In this document: positions 22,086 to 34,463 of the stretch, piece after piece
Numbering within the stretch: the stretch's first letter is position 1
Layout: the number at the start of each line of letters is the position of its first letter
Origin: Akebia trifoliata
Taxonomy: Eukaryota; Streptophyta; Magnoliopsida; Ranunculales; Lardizabalaceae
NCBI GenBank assembly: GCA_017979445.1
Contig: CM030715.1
Location: 13,851,660-13,915,659, forward strand
Direction of reading: 5' to 3'
DNA: 64,000 bases
The notes under the pieces: generated by a model
Seen by the model: the letters and a program-made list of their open reading frames with translations, nothing else
What the model was told of the DNA's origin: nothing
Databases searched by the model: none
Made by a program: the position numbers and the translations under genes

Positions 22086-22860
22086 ATAAAAAAAAAACAG
22101 AAGAAAATCCCAAGCTGAGAGCAGTTCGAGCTGAAACATCAGAAATCCGAATAATCAAGTTCAATACTCAGCTTAAACCAGGCATAGATTCAGAAGCCAC
22201 AAGTATCTTGTCTACGATCGATCTGAAAATTCTTACTTCCCCAAGTGAACTAATGGAGAGAATGGTGAATTCTATGATGAGTCTCAAAAGGAAATATTTT
22301 GTTCTCTTGAGCCTGACTCAAAATCTTTAATAAAATTAATCAAAATTAAAAGTTGGATCTTTATTGCGCTTGTGGTAATCAAATATTTCAAACCTTCATA
22401 CGAGGGGCATTTTTTCTTTTTCCTCTAGATATGTAATTTCCCCCCTTATACTAGGGGAATTTTTTAATGATGTGTTCAATGCCATGTTTATTATCAAACT
22501 AGGGACATTTTGTTCTTGAGCAATGTTAATCCTAAAAAAATAATGAGAACTCCAAACTTAAGATTACCCTCTTGATAACAGTTCTTCAAAAAACTCTTGA
22601 GGTTCAAAAGAAATAAAAACTCAGGTTTTAAATTCATAAAACTTTTGGATAAATCCTTGAGGTACAAACAAAAGCACTTCGGATCTCACATTTGACTGCG
22701 TCCAGAGATCAACTAATATGGTATTCCCAGATCCAATCATTCCTGGATTCGATCATCTTCCAGATTCAGTATCTTCCAGATTTATTCAATTTACTCTGAT
22801 CATTCTTTTCCAAATTCATTCTTTCTTTCCCAAAAGTCCTTCATTCCTTTGTCAACTTTG

Positions 22861-24188
22861 CTCAGTTGCCGCCAAGGGTTAACTTGGATTTTGCTTAGAT
22901 ACCGCCAAGGGTTTTCTTGGAATTATGCTCAGATGCCGTCGAGGGTTTTCTCGAAACTATGCTTAGATGCCGCCGAGGGTTTTATCGGAACTATGCTCAA
23001 ATGCCGCCAAGGGTTTTCTTGGAATTATGCTCAGATACCGCCAAGGGTTTTCTTGGAATTATGCTCAGATGCCGTCGAGGGTTTTCTCGGAACTATGCTC
23101 AAATGCCGCCAAGGGTTTTCTTGGAATTATGCTCAGATACCGCCAAGGGTTTTCTTGGAATTATGCTGAGATGCCGCTGAGGGTTTTCTCGGAACTATGC
23201 TCAGATGCCGCCAAGGGTTTTCTTAGAATTATGCTCAGATGCCGCCGAGGGTTTTCTCGGAATTATGCTCAGATGCCGCCAAGGGTTTTCTTGGAATTAT
23301 GCTCAGATGCCGCCGAGGGTTTTCTTGGAATTATGCTCAGATGCCGCCGAGGGTTTTCTCGGAATTATGCTCAGATGCCGCCAAGGGTTTTCTTGGAATT
23401 ATGCTCAGATGCCGCCGAGGGTTTTCTCGGAACTATGCTCAGATGCCATCGAGGGTTTTCTCGGAATTATGCTCAGATGCCGCCAAGGGTTTTCTTGGAA
23501 TTATGCTCAGATGCCGCCGAGGGTTTTCTCGGAACTATGCTCAGATGCCGCCAAGGGTTTTCTTGGAATTATGCTCAGATACCACCAAGTGTTTTCTTGG
23601 AATTATGCTCAGATGCCGCCGAGGGTTTTCTTGGAACTATGCTCAGATGCCGCCAAGGGTTTTCTTAGAATTATGCTCAGATGCCGCCGAGGGTTTTCTT
23701 GGGAATTATGCTCAGATGCCAAGGGTTTTCTTTGAATTATGCTCAGATGCCGCCGAGGGTTTTCTCGGAATTATGCTCAGATGCCGCCAAGGGTTTTCTT
23801 GGAATTATGCTCAGATGCCGCCGAGGGTTTTCTCGGAACTATGCTCAGATACCGCCAAGGGTTTTCTTGGAATTATGCTCAGATGCCGCCGAGGGTTTTC
23901 TCGGAACTATGCTCAGATGCCGCCGAGGGTTTTCTAGGAACTATGCTCAGATGCCGCCAAGGGTTTTCTAGGAATTATGCTCAGATGCCGCCGAGGGTTT
24001 TCTCAGAATTATGGTCAGATGCCGCCAAGGGTTTTCTTGGAACTATGCTCAGATGCCGCCAAGGGTTTTCTTGGAATTATGCTCAGATGCCGCCGAGGGT
24101 TTTCTCGGAACTATGCTCAGTTACCGCCGAGGGTTTTCTCGGAATTATGCTCAGATGCCGCCAAGGGTTTTCTTAGAATTATGCTCAG
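22861..24188 (+). repeat. 34-bp satellite-like array in 3' region of B
   Basis: About 39 units of 34 bp, e.g. GATGCCGCCGAGGGTTTTCT plus CGGAATTATGCTCA. Two main types alternate irregularly, CCGAG-GGTTTT-CTCGG and CCAAG-GGTTTT-CTTGG; a few units are mixed and one lacks several bases. Since 34 is not a multiple of 3 and the unit has no stop in any frame, long overlapping open frames appear in all three frames; they are not proteins. The position, between pol and the 3' LTR, fits the known hypervariable 3' region of Tat/Ogre elements that can seed satellites. Confidence 0.95.
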
Positions 24189-24518
24189 TTTATATTTACT
24201 TCATGCTCAGATTTGACTCATTTCCAACTCAAACTCTTTGAAATCTATCTTAGATTTTGAGCCCACACACTTGCACAGTTGTTAGATCAGTCAAGGAGAA
24301 TTTTTTTAAAATTCAAAAATCTGACACTGCCAGTGAGAGCTCGCGCTCAAGGACCTGACATTTTTTTAGTTCGAGGAGAGTTTTATGCTCAATGATCCGA
24401 ATACCCCGACGAATTGTTAAATCAGGCTGCAAAATGAATTGTCACTAGCTTTGGCATTCGGATATTGCACTAATCTACCAAGATAGATTTTCTATCTAGT
24501 TTGCTTCAACCCTCTGCC

Positions 24519-24527
24519 AAAGAGGGG
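24519..24527 (+). other. Polypurine tract of element B
   Basis: AAAGAGGGG four bases before the 3' LTR start, the primer for plus-strand DNA synthesis. Confidence 0.75.
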
Positions 24528-24531
24528 CATC

Positions 24532-26280
24532 TGTAGAAACCCCATTTTTGCATCCGCCTGATTAATCAAGTCATCAACCCGATCGCAAAGGTTCCCAATG
24601 ATGGATGTCTATTCCAATGCTTTATTTTGTTACCAGATATGTTTCAGAAATCCGGATGAGGTATCTCGAACTGACAAAACTTAGAAACCACGCTACGCTA
24701 GGAAAATACGACCCCAGAAACATAGAAATCATCATCTTGCAAACAAAAAAGAAGCTTCACGATAAAAATCACTAAAAATGATTAAATTATCAAAATACCC
24801 CTAACCTCAAAACAACCCTAGAGCCTACGTTACACTTAGGAAAACTCTCTCGAACACATAAAATAACAAATCCGAACTAAATAAATCATTTCACCAATTT
24901 TAACAGAATTTGACAAAATTACGAAAATGCCCCTCATAAAGTTCACAATAATTTCACATAAAATTTTCATAAATGACACAAACCAACATTCTCATTGAAT
25001 TCCTTACGAAAAACTGATTCTAAAACATCCTAGAACATTAAAAATCGACTTGAAACGTGAAAAGTCCTCTCCGGGGGCAAAACGATAATTTCACAATTTT
25101 CATAATTAAAAAATTCGAAATCAATAAATAAAACATTAAATAATTAAAGTGAAACATTAATGAAATTAATTTAAAAAATTGAACCTAAAAAATCGATTAA
25201 TTGGACTCTCAGGCAAAATTGTTGAGGGTTCGTGGGATATTTCTTTAAGGACCCCTCCATTTGGGGTCCAAAGAATTAAAAATATAATAGAAAGGGGTTT
25301 TCTCCAAAAATTTAAAATCAATCAAGCAAGACTAAAGTCAAGATATTAAAGTCAATCAAATAAGACCAAAGTCAAAATTAAAGTCAATTAAGTAAGACTA
25401 GAGTCAAGTATTAAAGTCAATCTCATAAGACTAAAGTCAAAACCCTAAATCAAACCCTAATCTAAACTAAGCGAGTCAATCTCATAAGACTAAGGTCAAA
25501 ATCCCAAATCAAACCCTAATCTAATCAAGTCAATCTCATAAGACCAAGGTCAAAACCCTAAATCAAACCCTAATCAAGTCAATCTCATAAGACTAAAGTC
25601 AAAACCCTAAAACCCTAAAGACTAAGTCAAAACCCTAAAAGAAACCCTAATCAAACCCTAATGCTTCTAAAAAATTTATAAATAGGAGCCTCCACACCCT
25701 ATTTTCGTATCAAAGAAAAAACCCTAGAAAAAGTAGGTGAAGAAGCCTCCATAACCTCCCCAAAACCCTAATTTTGGAGTCGCAACTCCTTCCCTAACAC
25801 CCCTACTCCGATTTTAGCCTAAAAAACACCCAAAAACCTCTCAAAAACATCCCAAAAATCCACAATAAATTTGAAGCACCCAGATCCAAGAAGGAGATAC
25901 CTTACCTCGGAGATCAGAAATCAGATCCGGAGATAGAACGAAGTAAGGAATACGATACAAGGAGTCATTTTAACCAGATCTGAGGGAATAGCACTTTTGC
26001 AGATCAAAGGTAAGCATTTTTATTAATTTTTAATCTAGGTTTGTCATTAGCGATGTAGATTTATTTGGGATAAGTAGAGACCGGCATTGGCCGAGCGGGG
26101 TTGGTGCCTAACACCTTCTAACCCCGTAACATGATCCCCGGATTCAGATTTCTATAGTAGATTAGTTTTTATCCATTTTAGAGTCAGTTTGGTTCCTAGA
26201 CCACAATAACTAGGTGGCGACTCCCAAACCTCAAGGGTCAAAAGCGGATCCGCGCACCCCGAGAATCGAGGGCGCTTTCA
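24532..26280 (+). mobile_element. 3' LTR of element B
   Basis: TGTAGAAACC...GCTTTCA, near-identical in order and content to 14,572-16,324, with TATAAATAG at 25,677 and an extra TGGCGACTCC near the end (about 26,215). It is followed directly by the target duplication. Confidence 0.95.
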
Positions 26281-26540
26281 CCAGCCCCGTGCTGATGAAA
26301 TCTCTTTTCCAAAATGCTTTACCGACTCCGTGTCGATGACAGCTCCGTGCTGATGTAATTTCTTTTTCAAAATGCTTTACCGATTCAATGTCGATGCCAG
26401 CTCCGTGCTGAAGTAATTTCTTTTCAAAATGCTTTACCGACTCCGTGTCGATGCCAGCTCATTGCTGAGGTAATTTCTTTTTCAAAATATTTTATCGACT
26501 CCATGTCGATGCCAGCTCTGGCTGATGTAATTCTTTTTTC
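26281..26540 (+). repeat. ~57-bp double-hairpin array of element A, right part
   Basis: Continuation of the array at 14,188-14,571; its first five bases CCAGC are the right target-site copy of element B. About four units, then decay into unique sequence before gag. Confidence 0.92.
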
Positions 26541-26703
26541 TCCAATGATCCAGTTTCGCACTGACAAACCATGTTTTAAAAAAAAAATTCACTTAACTAA
26601 AATTTTCTTTTGGGTGCCATCCCTAATAATTACCGGACTTAAAAAACATCATGTATTTTCCTTTTTGGTAAGTAAGATGGTAATGCTTGGTCTTTTGTAC
26701 CCA

Positions 26704-29450
26704 CAGGTGGCCAAACGAAAGAAGTACAAACATCCTGAGAAACCTCCGTATTTCCTTCGATCTTCATCAAGTATGAGTAACTCAGGAAACCTACAACCTG
26801 TTATGAATGAACTAGCTGAGGCTAATGCGATGATAACAAAGCTGTTAGAAACAACAAAAAGGCAGTAATAAATCTTGACGACCGTTTTAAGTAGCACTAA
26901 TTTTCTGCAAGCACAGGCAACTCAGCACCAAACCTCAGCACCAAGAAGATGAGTGTAACTTCAGGGTTTCCGAAGCCAAAAGTTCTACCGATGACAAAAT
27001 GGCCCAACAAATCGAGTCTTTCTAGGAAGAAATGAGACGAATGAAGGGCACAAATACTCTGGGGGAAACAAGATTCAGGGACCTGTGCTTCTATCCCAAC
27101 GCACAGCTGTCGACTAAGTTTAAATGCCCGGAATTCGAGAAATATAATGGCGTTGGGTGTCCTCTGTCGCACCTCAAATTGTATTGTGGGTCAATGTGCC
27201 AATATGGTGAGGATGATAGACTACTGGTACAACTGTTCCAAAGAAGCTTAACAGGATCGGCCCTCAAATGGTTCTCAAGATTGGACCATACACTTATCAA
27301 GAGTTTGCAGGACTTAGCTGAAATATTCTGGCACAATTATCGATTCAATACAGATGTGGGTCTAGATCGAAATGATATGGCTAAGATGACGAGGAAATAC
27401 AAAGAAACAGTGAAAGAGTATGCCCAGAGATGACGGGAGTCTGTTTCACAAGTACCGCCTGCGATGACTGAACAAGAGATGAACACTATGTTTATCTCGA
27501 CACTAGGGTATGCCTTTACACTCATGGATGGGACACACTACAGGCACCTTATCAAATTTAGTTTAAGTAGCAGACCGGGTCAAGGAAGGGATCCGAACTG
27601 GTCTAATATTCGACTTTACAGCCTTGAGTGCAACAGCGGGGACATCGGCATAGAAGAAATCAGTGCCTTTTTTCAAAAAGAAAGAGGAAACCCAAGTCAA
27701 TAATGTACAACCCAGCCAACCTTTCATTATTCAGGCGCCAGCTCAGCGGACACCGGCACCCCAAGCACCTTGGGGCGCCAGTATCTCAAGCTGCTTGGGC
27801 TCCAGTACAGCAGAATCCCTTCCGGACAGTTTCTCCACAAGCACAACCAGCACCATTATACGGATAGAACCAGCAGGCACGACTTAACAGGGTAAATAGA
27901 GTGTTTACCAGGTTACCTATGACACTATCTGAGTTACTGCCAATCTTGCTTAGGGGTAAGTATCTCACAAAATGTTCACCAAATCCTGAGGTTGCCAAAG
28001 GGCCAGGGTACAACCCCAATTTGTTCTGCGAATTTCATATGGGTGCACCGGGGCACTCTACAGATCAATGCTGGCAGCTCAAACATTAGGTACAGAACTT
28101 GATTGATAAGAAGGCTCTCATCTTGGATGGACCTGCCAACCCACCCCAACAACAGAACATCAATCAAAACCCCCTACCTATTCACAATGGAGGGGGAAGC
28201 GGACACGGGGTGAATGTCATTCACAGGGAACTCGATTTCAATCCGTCTGTCTTGATAGGCCCTATTGGGTCCAAAATCAAGGTCCATTTAACTCGAGGAT
28301 CAGAAGAACCAACAGTTAGCACAGTCAACCATTATACAACAAATGCATCCCAAAATTCACTACTACCACTCAGATTGGCCGACCTCACCATCCATCCCAT
28401 TCATCAAAATACTGCTACTCGACCTCCTCTTGTTATACCCTACACACTACCAAATTCTCAAGGATTAACCCGACCCCCTCTTCATATACCATGCACTTCA
28501 TCTTCACGTCCACCACTTGTAATTTCGTACACTCCATCAACCCCTCACATAACTCTTCATACCACCACCCCTTATTCTTAGTGTAAAACCTGACCCCCTT
28601 CCAATGACCATCCGCTCACCTAAATCATTCTTCTACATCTCCAACCAAGCAGTTCCTTGGAGCTATGAGACCACCATCACCACAACCTCAGGGGTTGAGA
28701 CCATGAAGAAAGTGATGGTGGCTGATATCGGCCATATGAAGAAGGTAGAGAGGTGCCAAAAGTTGCCAGAAAAAGGGGTAAGCATCAGAGAAGAAACAAA
28801 AGAAGTAGCAAAAGAAACAGAGGATGAGAAGAAAAGAAAAGAAAACGAGAAGAACAAGATAAATGAGGATGACAAGACAGAAGAGAAGGTGAAAGTAACA
28901 GACAAAGAGGCTGCAGACTTCATTAAGCTTGTTCGCAAGAGTGAGCATAATATTGTGGACCAGCTAAACAAACAGCCAGCTCAAATCAGTATCTTGGGTT
29001 TAATGCAAAAGTCAGAGGAACACCAAGAGGCATTACTGAGGGTTTTGGAAAAATCGCATGTACTTGCAACTACCTCACGGGCACAATTAGAGCAAACGGT
29101 TGGCCAGATCATGGCCCCCAATCCCATTATTTTTACTGAAAGTGAATTCGTGCCAGAAGGACGGGGGAACGTCGAGCCGTTAAACATCATGGTCATGTGC
29201 AAGGGCATGATGGTTTCCAATGTGCTGATTGATAATGGTTCAGAGCTTAATGTTTGTCGGTTTGAAATCTTCCGAAAGCTTAACGCTGACTGGTCGCACG
29301 TCAAACCTAATAACAAGTTGTTCGAGGCTTTGATAGCTCGAGAAGGGATTCCCTAGGAGAGGTGGATTTACCGATCACAATAAGCCCATGTACCTTTGAG
29401 GTAACATTCGAGGTCATGGAAATACCAATGACATTCAACTTGTTACTAGG
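26704..29450 (+). pseudogene. gag-protease of element A, broken
   Basis: The frame begins with VAKRKKYKHPEKPPYF (26,704). The Gag capsid-like domain follows at about 27,032-27,600: FRDLCFYPNAQLSTKFKCPE, YNGVGCPLSHLKLYCGSM, LTGSALKWFSRLD and MTRKYKETVKEYAQR, then TGA where Trp is expected (sister copy E has TGG), then MTEQEMNTMFISTLG. Pro-rich and Lys/Glu-rich linkers follow with frame shifts. The protease motif is VLIDNGSELNVC (about 29,221), with Asp as usual in this lineage, then MEIPMTFNLLLG. A TAG near 29,355 and the inverted Athila-like LTR at 29,451 end it. Gag would package element RNA; the protease would mature the polyprotein. Tat/Ogre lineage by motif similarity. Confidence 0.85.
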
Positions 29451-30644
29451 TGATGAGACTATCGTTGTTCTTCTCACCGGAGTTAATAATAATCTTAGTT
29501 TTACCTTACTTGTGGGGCAAGTAGGGGATCGAACCCAAGAGAAAGGAGGAATAGAGCTAAGCTAAGAAGATAAAATCCAAATTAACTAAAAGAAATTAAA
29601 ACTATTTTTCTTTGTATTTTTGAACTTATAAGAAGATGTAAAATTGCTAGAAAATAAACTAAAGTAAATAAAATTAAAAGCAAGTAAACTTATGAATTAA
29701 AACACCATTGGAGGTGGATCTACCTAAAACATGTTAATGAGCAGTTCCTAGTCTCTAGTCTTTTTATAACTCAATCATAAGGGCTTGGTGTTAGCTCCTT
29801 AGATCGAAAAGTTGTACAAATAAAATGAAATAAGGGAACAAAAACAAAGTAGAATTTTTTGAAAACTTCTTACTACAAATTATCTAATTTAAGCATATTT
29901 TATCTTGATCTAATCTAAGGATAAAGTATCTATATTAAGAATAAAATGTGCAAGAAACTTAAAGAGAATTCATAAGCATTTTAAATAAAAGAAAGGCATA
30001 AAATTAGAAATAACACAAGAACTTGCTCTAGGCTTTTACACTCTCCAATGGAGGGGAACTTAGCCTAATGTCATTGCAAGAGAGGGAAGATAAGAGATGA
30101 AAGAACTTTTCTTCATTTCATGAGAAAATTACAACTTCTTCTTCTTCTACTTCTTTCAAGACTATTTAACCAAAAGAAAATAACTAGAAGATGAAAATAC
30201 AAAAAAATAAGAGAATAGGCTAAGAGCCTTAGATTAAAGGAGTCTTGGATAAGAGAACCAAGATGGGACCCTTTCTCTAGAAATGAAGGCTCTATTTATA
30301 AAGAAAATGTGTGTAGAAGAGTCTAAAAGTAGCCTCCACTTTTCTTTGCACAAAAAGACAAAAGAGGAGAATATGAGTTAAGGATTAGGGCATTCCAAAG
30401 TGGGTCCAAATACTTTTGTCTTGAGATTTTGATTTTAATTTGTTGATTTTCTACACATGAAACAAACGTAATTAGATTTATCTAGTAAATGAATTTATTT
30501 ATATATAATTAAGCCTAATTAACATGCAACGTGGTGATTTGAGGCTTATCATGATTATTATCTTAATATGGATAAATAGGTACAAAAATCAAGATAAATA
30601 TCCGAAAATTGTGTGTATAATTGAGTGTTTGGAAACACTCATCA
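29451..30644 (-). mobile_element. 3' LTR of minus-strand Athila-like element
   Basis: On the minus strand TGATGAGTGTTTCC...GTCTCATCA, 1,194 bp, with 7-bp inverted ends TGATGAG/CTCATCA. It is an inverted copy of 41,817-43,028. A TATA box (TATAAATAG on the minus strand) is near 30,294. Left flank is CTAGG. Confidence 0.88.
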
Positions 30645-30657
30645 CTCCCCCAAACTT
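30645..30657 (-). other. Polypurine tract of minus-strand Athila-like element
   Basis: Minus strand AAGTTTGGGGGAG directly before the LTR start; the inverted partner has AAGTTTGGAGGTG at 41,804-41,816. Confidence 0.65.
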
Positions 30658-31929
30658 ACCTTTTTCTAGTCTCTAGAAAATAAAACTGCCACTTTCGCAG
30701 GCACCTCGACTGCATTTAGCGAATGCAGCAAGCCCTTGAACCTCTAGGTTACCCCTAGTGGACGAGTTTGACTCGTGAGGGTTTGCAGAAAATATACCCA
30801 CAAAATTTGGAAACAACTTTGAAGTAAGAATAGTCAAAATCAAAACTTATATTGAAAAGCACAAGTCTTTTTTTTTTCAATCAATTGGAAGTACTGCTTG
30901 GTATAGAGTTCCAACCCTTATTTCTCTATGACAAAACTTAGACTTAAATTGACCTTTGAGCGATAGTGATTCTAACTTAGAAATTTAAGAGATTCGATTT
31001 CCTCAAATGAGTTTCAACCTTCTAACTACTCAAGAATAGTTAGAGTAACTTAGGGTTTAATTCTAAACTTAGCATCCTGTCTGGGGTAGTGAGAAGTGTG
31101 GATATTCACTTTAATACCTCTAAGGGGCTTTATCTGTGATATTCCAGTATACTCACATTTTTACACTTGATGGCTTTCACCCTACTAAAACTTTACATAA
31201 ACTTTTAGATCTTTGATTTTTTTTTTAAAGGTCTCTTTTTTTCTATTACTTCTTCATTTTTTTTCTAAGAAAAGTAGGCAGCCCTTTTCAAGGTACCCAG
31301 TCTAATTCAATGGTTGCTGTACAAGGTGTATTCAACCCAGTTCTATTTTTCTTCTAATCAGCCAACCAATTGAACAAGGAAGTCAAAGTTCATCAAACCT
31401 AATTTTTCCTTAAACTCTAGGTAGAAAGAAGGTAATAAGCTCTTTTAATACAATCTAGACTCTTGGTAACCTTATTAGAAGTGACTATAAACCAAAATAT
31501 AACTTTGCTCTAATTTTTACCTAAGAGAAACACAAATGGGGACTCCAGATCATAGCTTCCAATGAAAGACTGATTAAATATTTTTAACTAAGTGCTTAAA
31601 GATACAAGCTAAGATTTTGAGTAAAATACCAAAGTCGCCAACTAAATTTTTTATTTTTTATTTTGAAAGAAGAAAATAATAAGTGGAAATCCGACCCATA
31701 CACCCCCAAACTTAAACATTATATTGTCCTCAATATTTCAACATATACATACAAAAGTAAAATTGAAATTGACAAAATGAAATGAAGTGGGTTAGATAGC
31801 ACCTGAGACAGACCCTATAGTCATGTTGATATTTAACACAATGTCCCTTGAAGTGCATGGATTGTCTCCCAAAAGCGCTAAGTTTAACGTCTTTAGCTAA
31901 ACGAAAACATAGTTAATTTTGATAGACGG
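30658..31929 (-). mobile_element. 3' untranslated region of minus-strand Athila-like element
   Basis: Sequence between integrase and the polypurine tract. Its LTR-proximal 620 bp (to about 31,275) is repeated, inverted, at 41,195-41,816. No env-like frame was recognised here. Confidence 0.6.
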
Positions 31930-33870
31930 GATCATCGAGAAAAAGAACTTCCTCCTACGGAACATACTCGAGAAACGGTTTGAGATGTTGGCCATTCACT
32001 TTGAAAGTGGATCCGTGCTTAGGATTAAGGACTTCAACAGCACCATGGGGGTAAACTGTTTGGATAATATATGAGCCAGTCCATCGAGACTTAAGTTTTC
32101 TTGGAAAAAGGTGGAGTCTATTATCATACAACAAAACTTTTTGATTAGGAATGAAATTCCTCCTAAGAATGTGCCTATCGTGAAAGAATTTGGTACGCTC
32201 TTTATACCTTTTGGTACAATCATACGAGTCATTTCTAATCTCTTCTAACTCGTCTAGTTGTAACTTTCACATCTCACCGGCTTTATCAAAATCAAAGTTG
32301 AGGCGTTTGATCGCCCAATATGCACGATGTTCTAGTTCTACAGGGAGATGGCAGGCCTTGCCAAAAACTAACCGGTAGGGAGACATCCCTATGGGTGTCT
32401 TGAATGCAGTCCTATAGGCCCAGAGTGAATCACTCAATCTTAAAGACCAATCTTTCCTTGATAGATTGACAGTTTTTTCTAAGATAGTCTTTATTTCCCT
32501 GTTAGAAATCTCCACTTGTCCACTTGTTTGTGGGTGGTAAGGTGTGGCAACCTTATGCGTTATGAGGTATTTCTTCATGAACGCATCAAAGATCTTGTTG
32601 CAAAAATGCGAGCCACCATCACTTATGATAGCTCGCGGAGTACCAAATCTTGAAAAAATTGTCTCCTTGATGAATTTTATCACAACCTTGTGATCGTTAG
32701 TTCTACATGCCACAACTTCGACCCATTTTGACACATAGTCAATGGTAACTAGGATGTATTGGTAACCTTGGGAGATAGGAAAGGGTCCCATGAAGTCTAT
32801 ACCCCACACGTCAAAAATTTCGATGATCAGTATAGGATTTTGAGGCATTTCATTTCTCTTAGAGATTTTTCCTAATCTTTGACATCTATCACAAAATTTG
32901 CTAAACTCGTGGGCATCACGAAAAATACTAGGTCAGAAAAAACCGCATTGTAGGATTTTCATGGCGGTCTTCTTACTACTGAAGTGCCCTCCGCAGGCAT
33001 GATTATGGCAAAACTCTAGGATACTGACTTGCTCACAAGTTGGAATACAACGTCTAATGATTTGATCAGGACAATACTTAAATAAGTATGACTCATCCCA
33101 GAAATACCATTTTGTTTTTGACAGAAGACGGAGTTTCTCTTGACTAGTCATTTCGACTGGGAATTGACCTGTAACTAGGTAGTTGACAATGTCCGCATAC
33201 CATGGAGCATTGGATTGAGAGATTTGCATAAGTTGCTCATCGAGAAAGGATTCAGAGATGGGTAAGGATTCCTCGGATGGCTTGTTAACTATCCTAGACA
33301 AGTGATCAGCTACGACATTTTCTGTCCCTTTTTTGTCTCGGATCTCGAGATCAAACTCTTGTAGAAGTAGAATCCAATGGATTAATCTTGCTTTAGCATC
33401 TTTCTTTGATAGAAGGTACTTCAATGTTGCGTGGTTTGTATAGATTACGACTTTAGATCCTATGAGGTAGGGGCGAAATTTTTCAATAGCATAGACCACT
33501 GCTAGCATTTCCTTCTCTGTTGTAGAGTAATTCAGTTGAGCATCGTTTAGGGTTTTACTAGCATATTGGATAACATGAGGTTGTTTTTAAATTCGCTGAC
33601 CCAAAACAGTACCTATTGCATAATCTAAAGTGTCGCACATAACTTCGAATGGAATGCTCTAGTTTGGAGGTTGAATAATAGGTGCCGAGGTTAACTCAGA
33701 CTTGAGCTTGTTGAACACAGAGAGACATGACTCTGAAAAGTCGAAAGGAACATCCTTTCCCAATAGCTCACATAAAGGTTTCGAGATTTTCCCAAAATCT
33801 TTAATGAATCTACGATAGAAACCTGCATGGCCTAGGAATGATCTAATTTCTTTGACCGTTCTAGGAGGTT
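31930..33870 (-). pseudogene. Athila-like pol remnant: RT end, RNase H, integrase
   Basis: Read on the minus strand. 33,870-33,600: reverse-transcriptase thumb, FLGHAGFYRRFIKDFGKIS. 33,590-33,290: RNase [21 protein letters not shown] then [19 protein letters not shown] and [10 protein letters not shown]. 33,060-32,950: integrase zinc-binding [15 protein letters not shown]. 32,848-32,267: integrase core with all three acidic residues, [18 protein letters not shown] and [11 protein letters not shown], then [16 protein letters not shown] and [13 protein letters not shown], typical of the Athila lineage. 32,200-31,930: C-terminal part in a shifted frame. A stop lies between RNase H parts and a frameshift near 32,260. 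The 5' part (gag, protease, RT core) is missing. Confidence 0.85.
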
Positions 33871-33879
33871 TAAATATGG

Positions 33880-34463
33880 AGAACCCTATGATTTAGGGCA
33901 AGTTTATCCCTAAGGGTCTCCCAAAATCCTATTAATAGGACCCCCATCCAAGGAAAAAGGGAAGAGCTCAAGAAGCTAAAATTTTGTCCAAGTCTCTTCT
34001 CAAAATTCTCTAACCTACCAAAGTTCTATCAAAATCCATTTTCAAACCTCGAAGAAGCTTAACCAAGAAGAAAAAAAGGAAAGAAGACGAAGTAAAGACC
34101 AAGGTAGGGTATTCGTGTAGATTTTTTAGTTTTTTCATATAATTCCCCTTCTAATACTCCCTTCTATATATTCTTGCAAGCTATTCCATGTTTTCTTTAC
34201 TTGTAATAATGTATATCTATATTTTTTTGGTAAGGCAATGAGTCTATTACATGCATACACAATAAGCACACACACTCACTTTATTTTTCTTTAATATAGC
34301 TAAGGGTCAAATGTGTGGATCTACCTAGACCTACACATAACTCTCTAAGTTAACAAAAATAGTCCCAAAGAGTGTACAAGGTCCTTAGTTTCTCCATGGT
34401 GATGTCCAACTCATGGACATCTCCTAATGGCTAAACCAACAAAAAGATACTCCCAAGTGAGCA
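33880..34463 (+). mobile_element. LTR of element C, left fragment (5' end missing)
   Basis: Begins abruptly next to the Athila-like pol and carries a polyA/C-rich U3 ending around an AAAACTACCC-free stretch without genes. It continues at 37,642 after the solo LTR. Assigned to C because the right fragment ends in a U5-like block and PBS. Confidence 0.55.
34459..34463. repeat. Target-site duplication GAGCA, left copy
   Basis: GAGCA directly before the solo LTR; identical five bases at 37,637-37,641 follow it. Confidence 0.9.

Larger units (their letters stand above)
14572..26280 (+). mobile_element. Element B: complete, nested, degenerate Tat/Ogre-like LTR retrotransposon
   Basis: Two LTRs in direct orientation (1,753 and 1,749 bp), PBS, polypurine tract and a perfect 5-bp target duplication delimit an 11,709-bp element inserted in the 57-bp array of element A. 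The internal part has no recognisable gag. Its pol is reduced to a short reverse-transcriptase N-terminal piece joined to integrase, with stops and frameshifts. Instead it carries long non-coding leader and 3' regions with tandem arrays. It therefore should not move by itself and would need proteins from a relative. The LTRs differ at a modest number of positions (substitutions and small indels), so it is much younger than its host. Confidence 0.93.

Noticed and set aside
22849..24241. Long overlapping open frames (up to 233 residues) with a CSDAAEGFLG-like repeat in all three + frames
   Set aside because: They come from a 34-bp repeat with no stop codon in any frame; 3 x 34 gives a 34-residue period in every frame. 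No start context, domain or separate coding signal.
28663..28971. Minus-strand Ser/Phe-rich frames that look like signal or membrane proteins
   Set aside because: They are the antisense of the Lys/Glu-rich Gag linker of element A.
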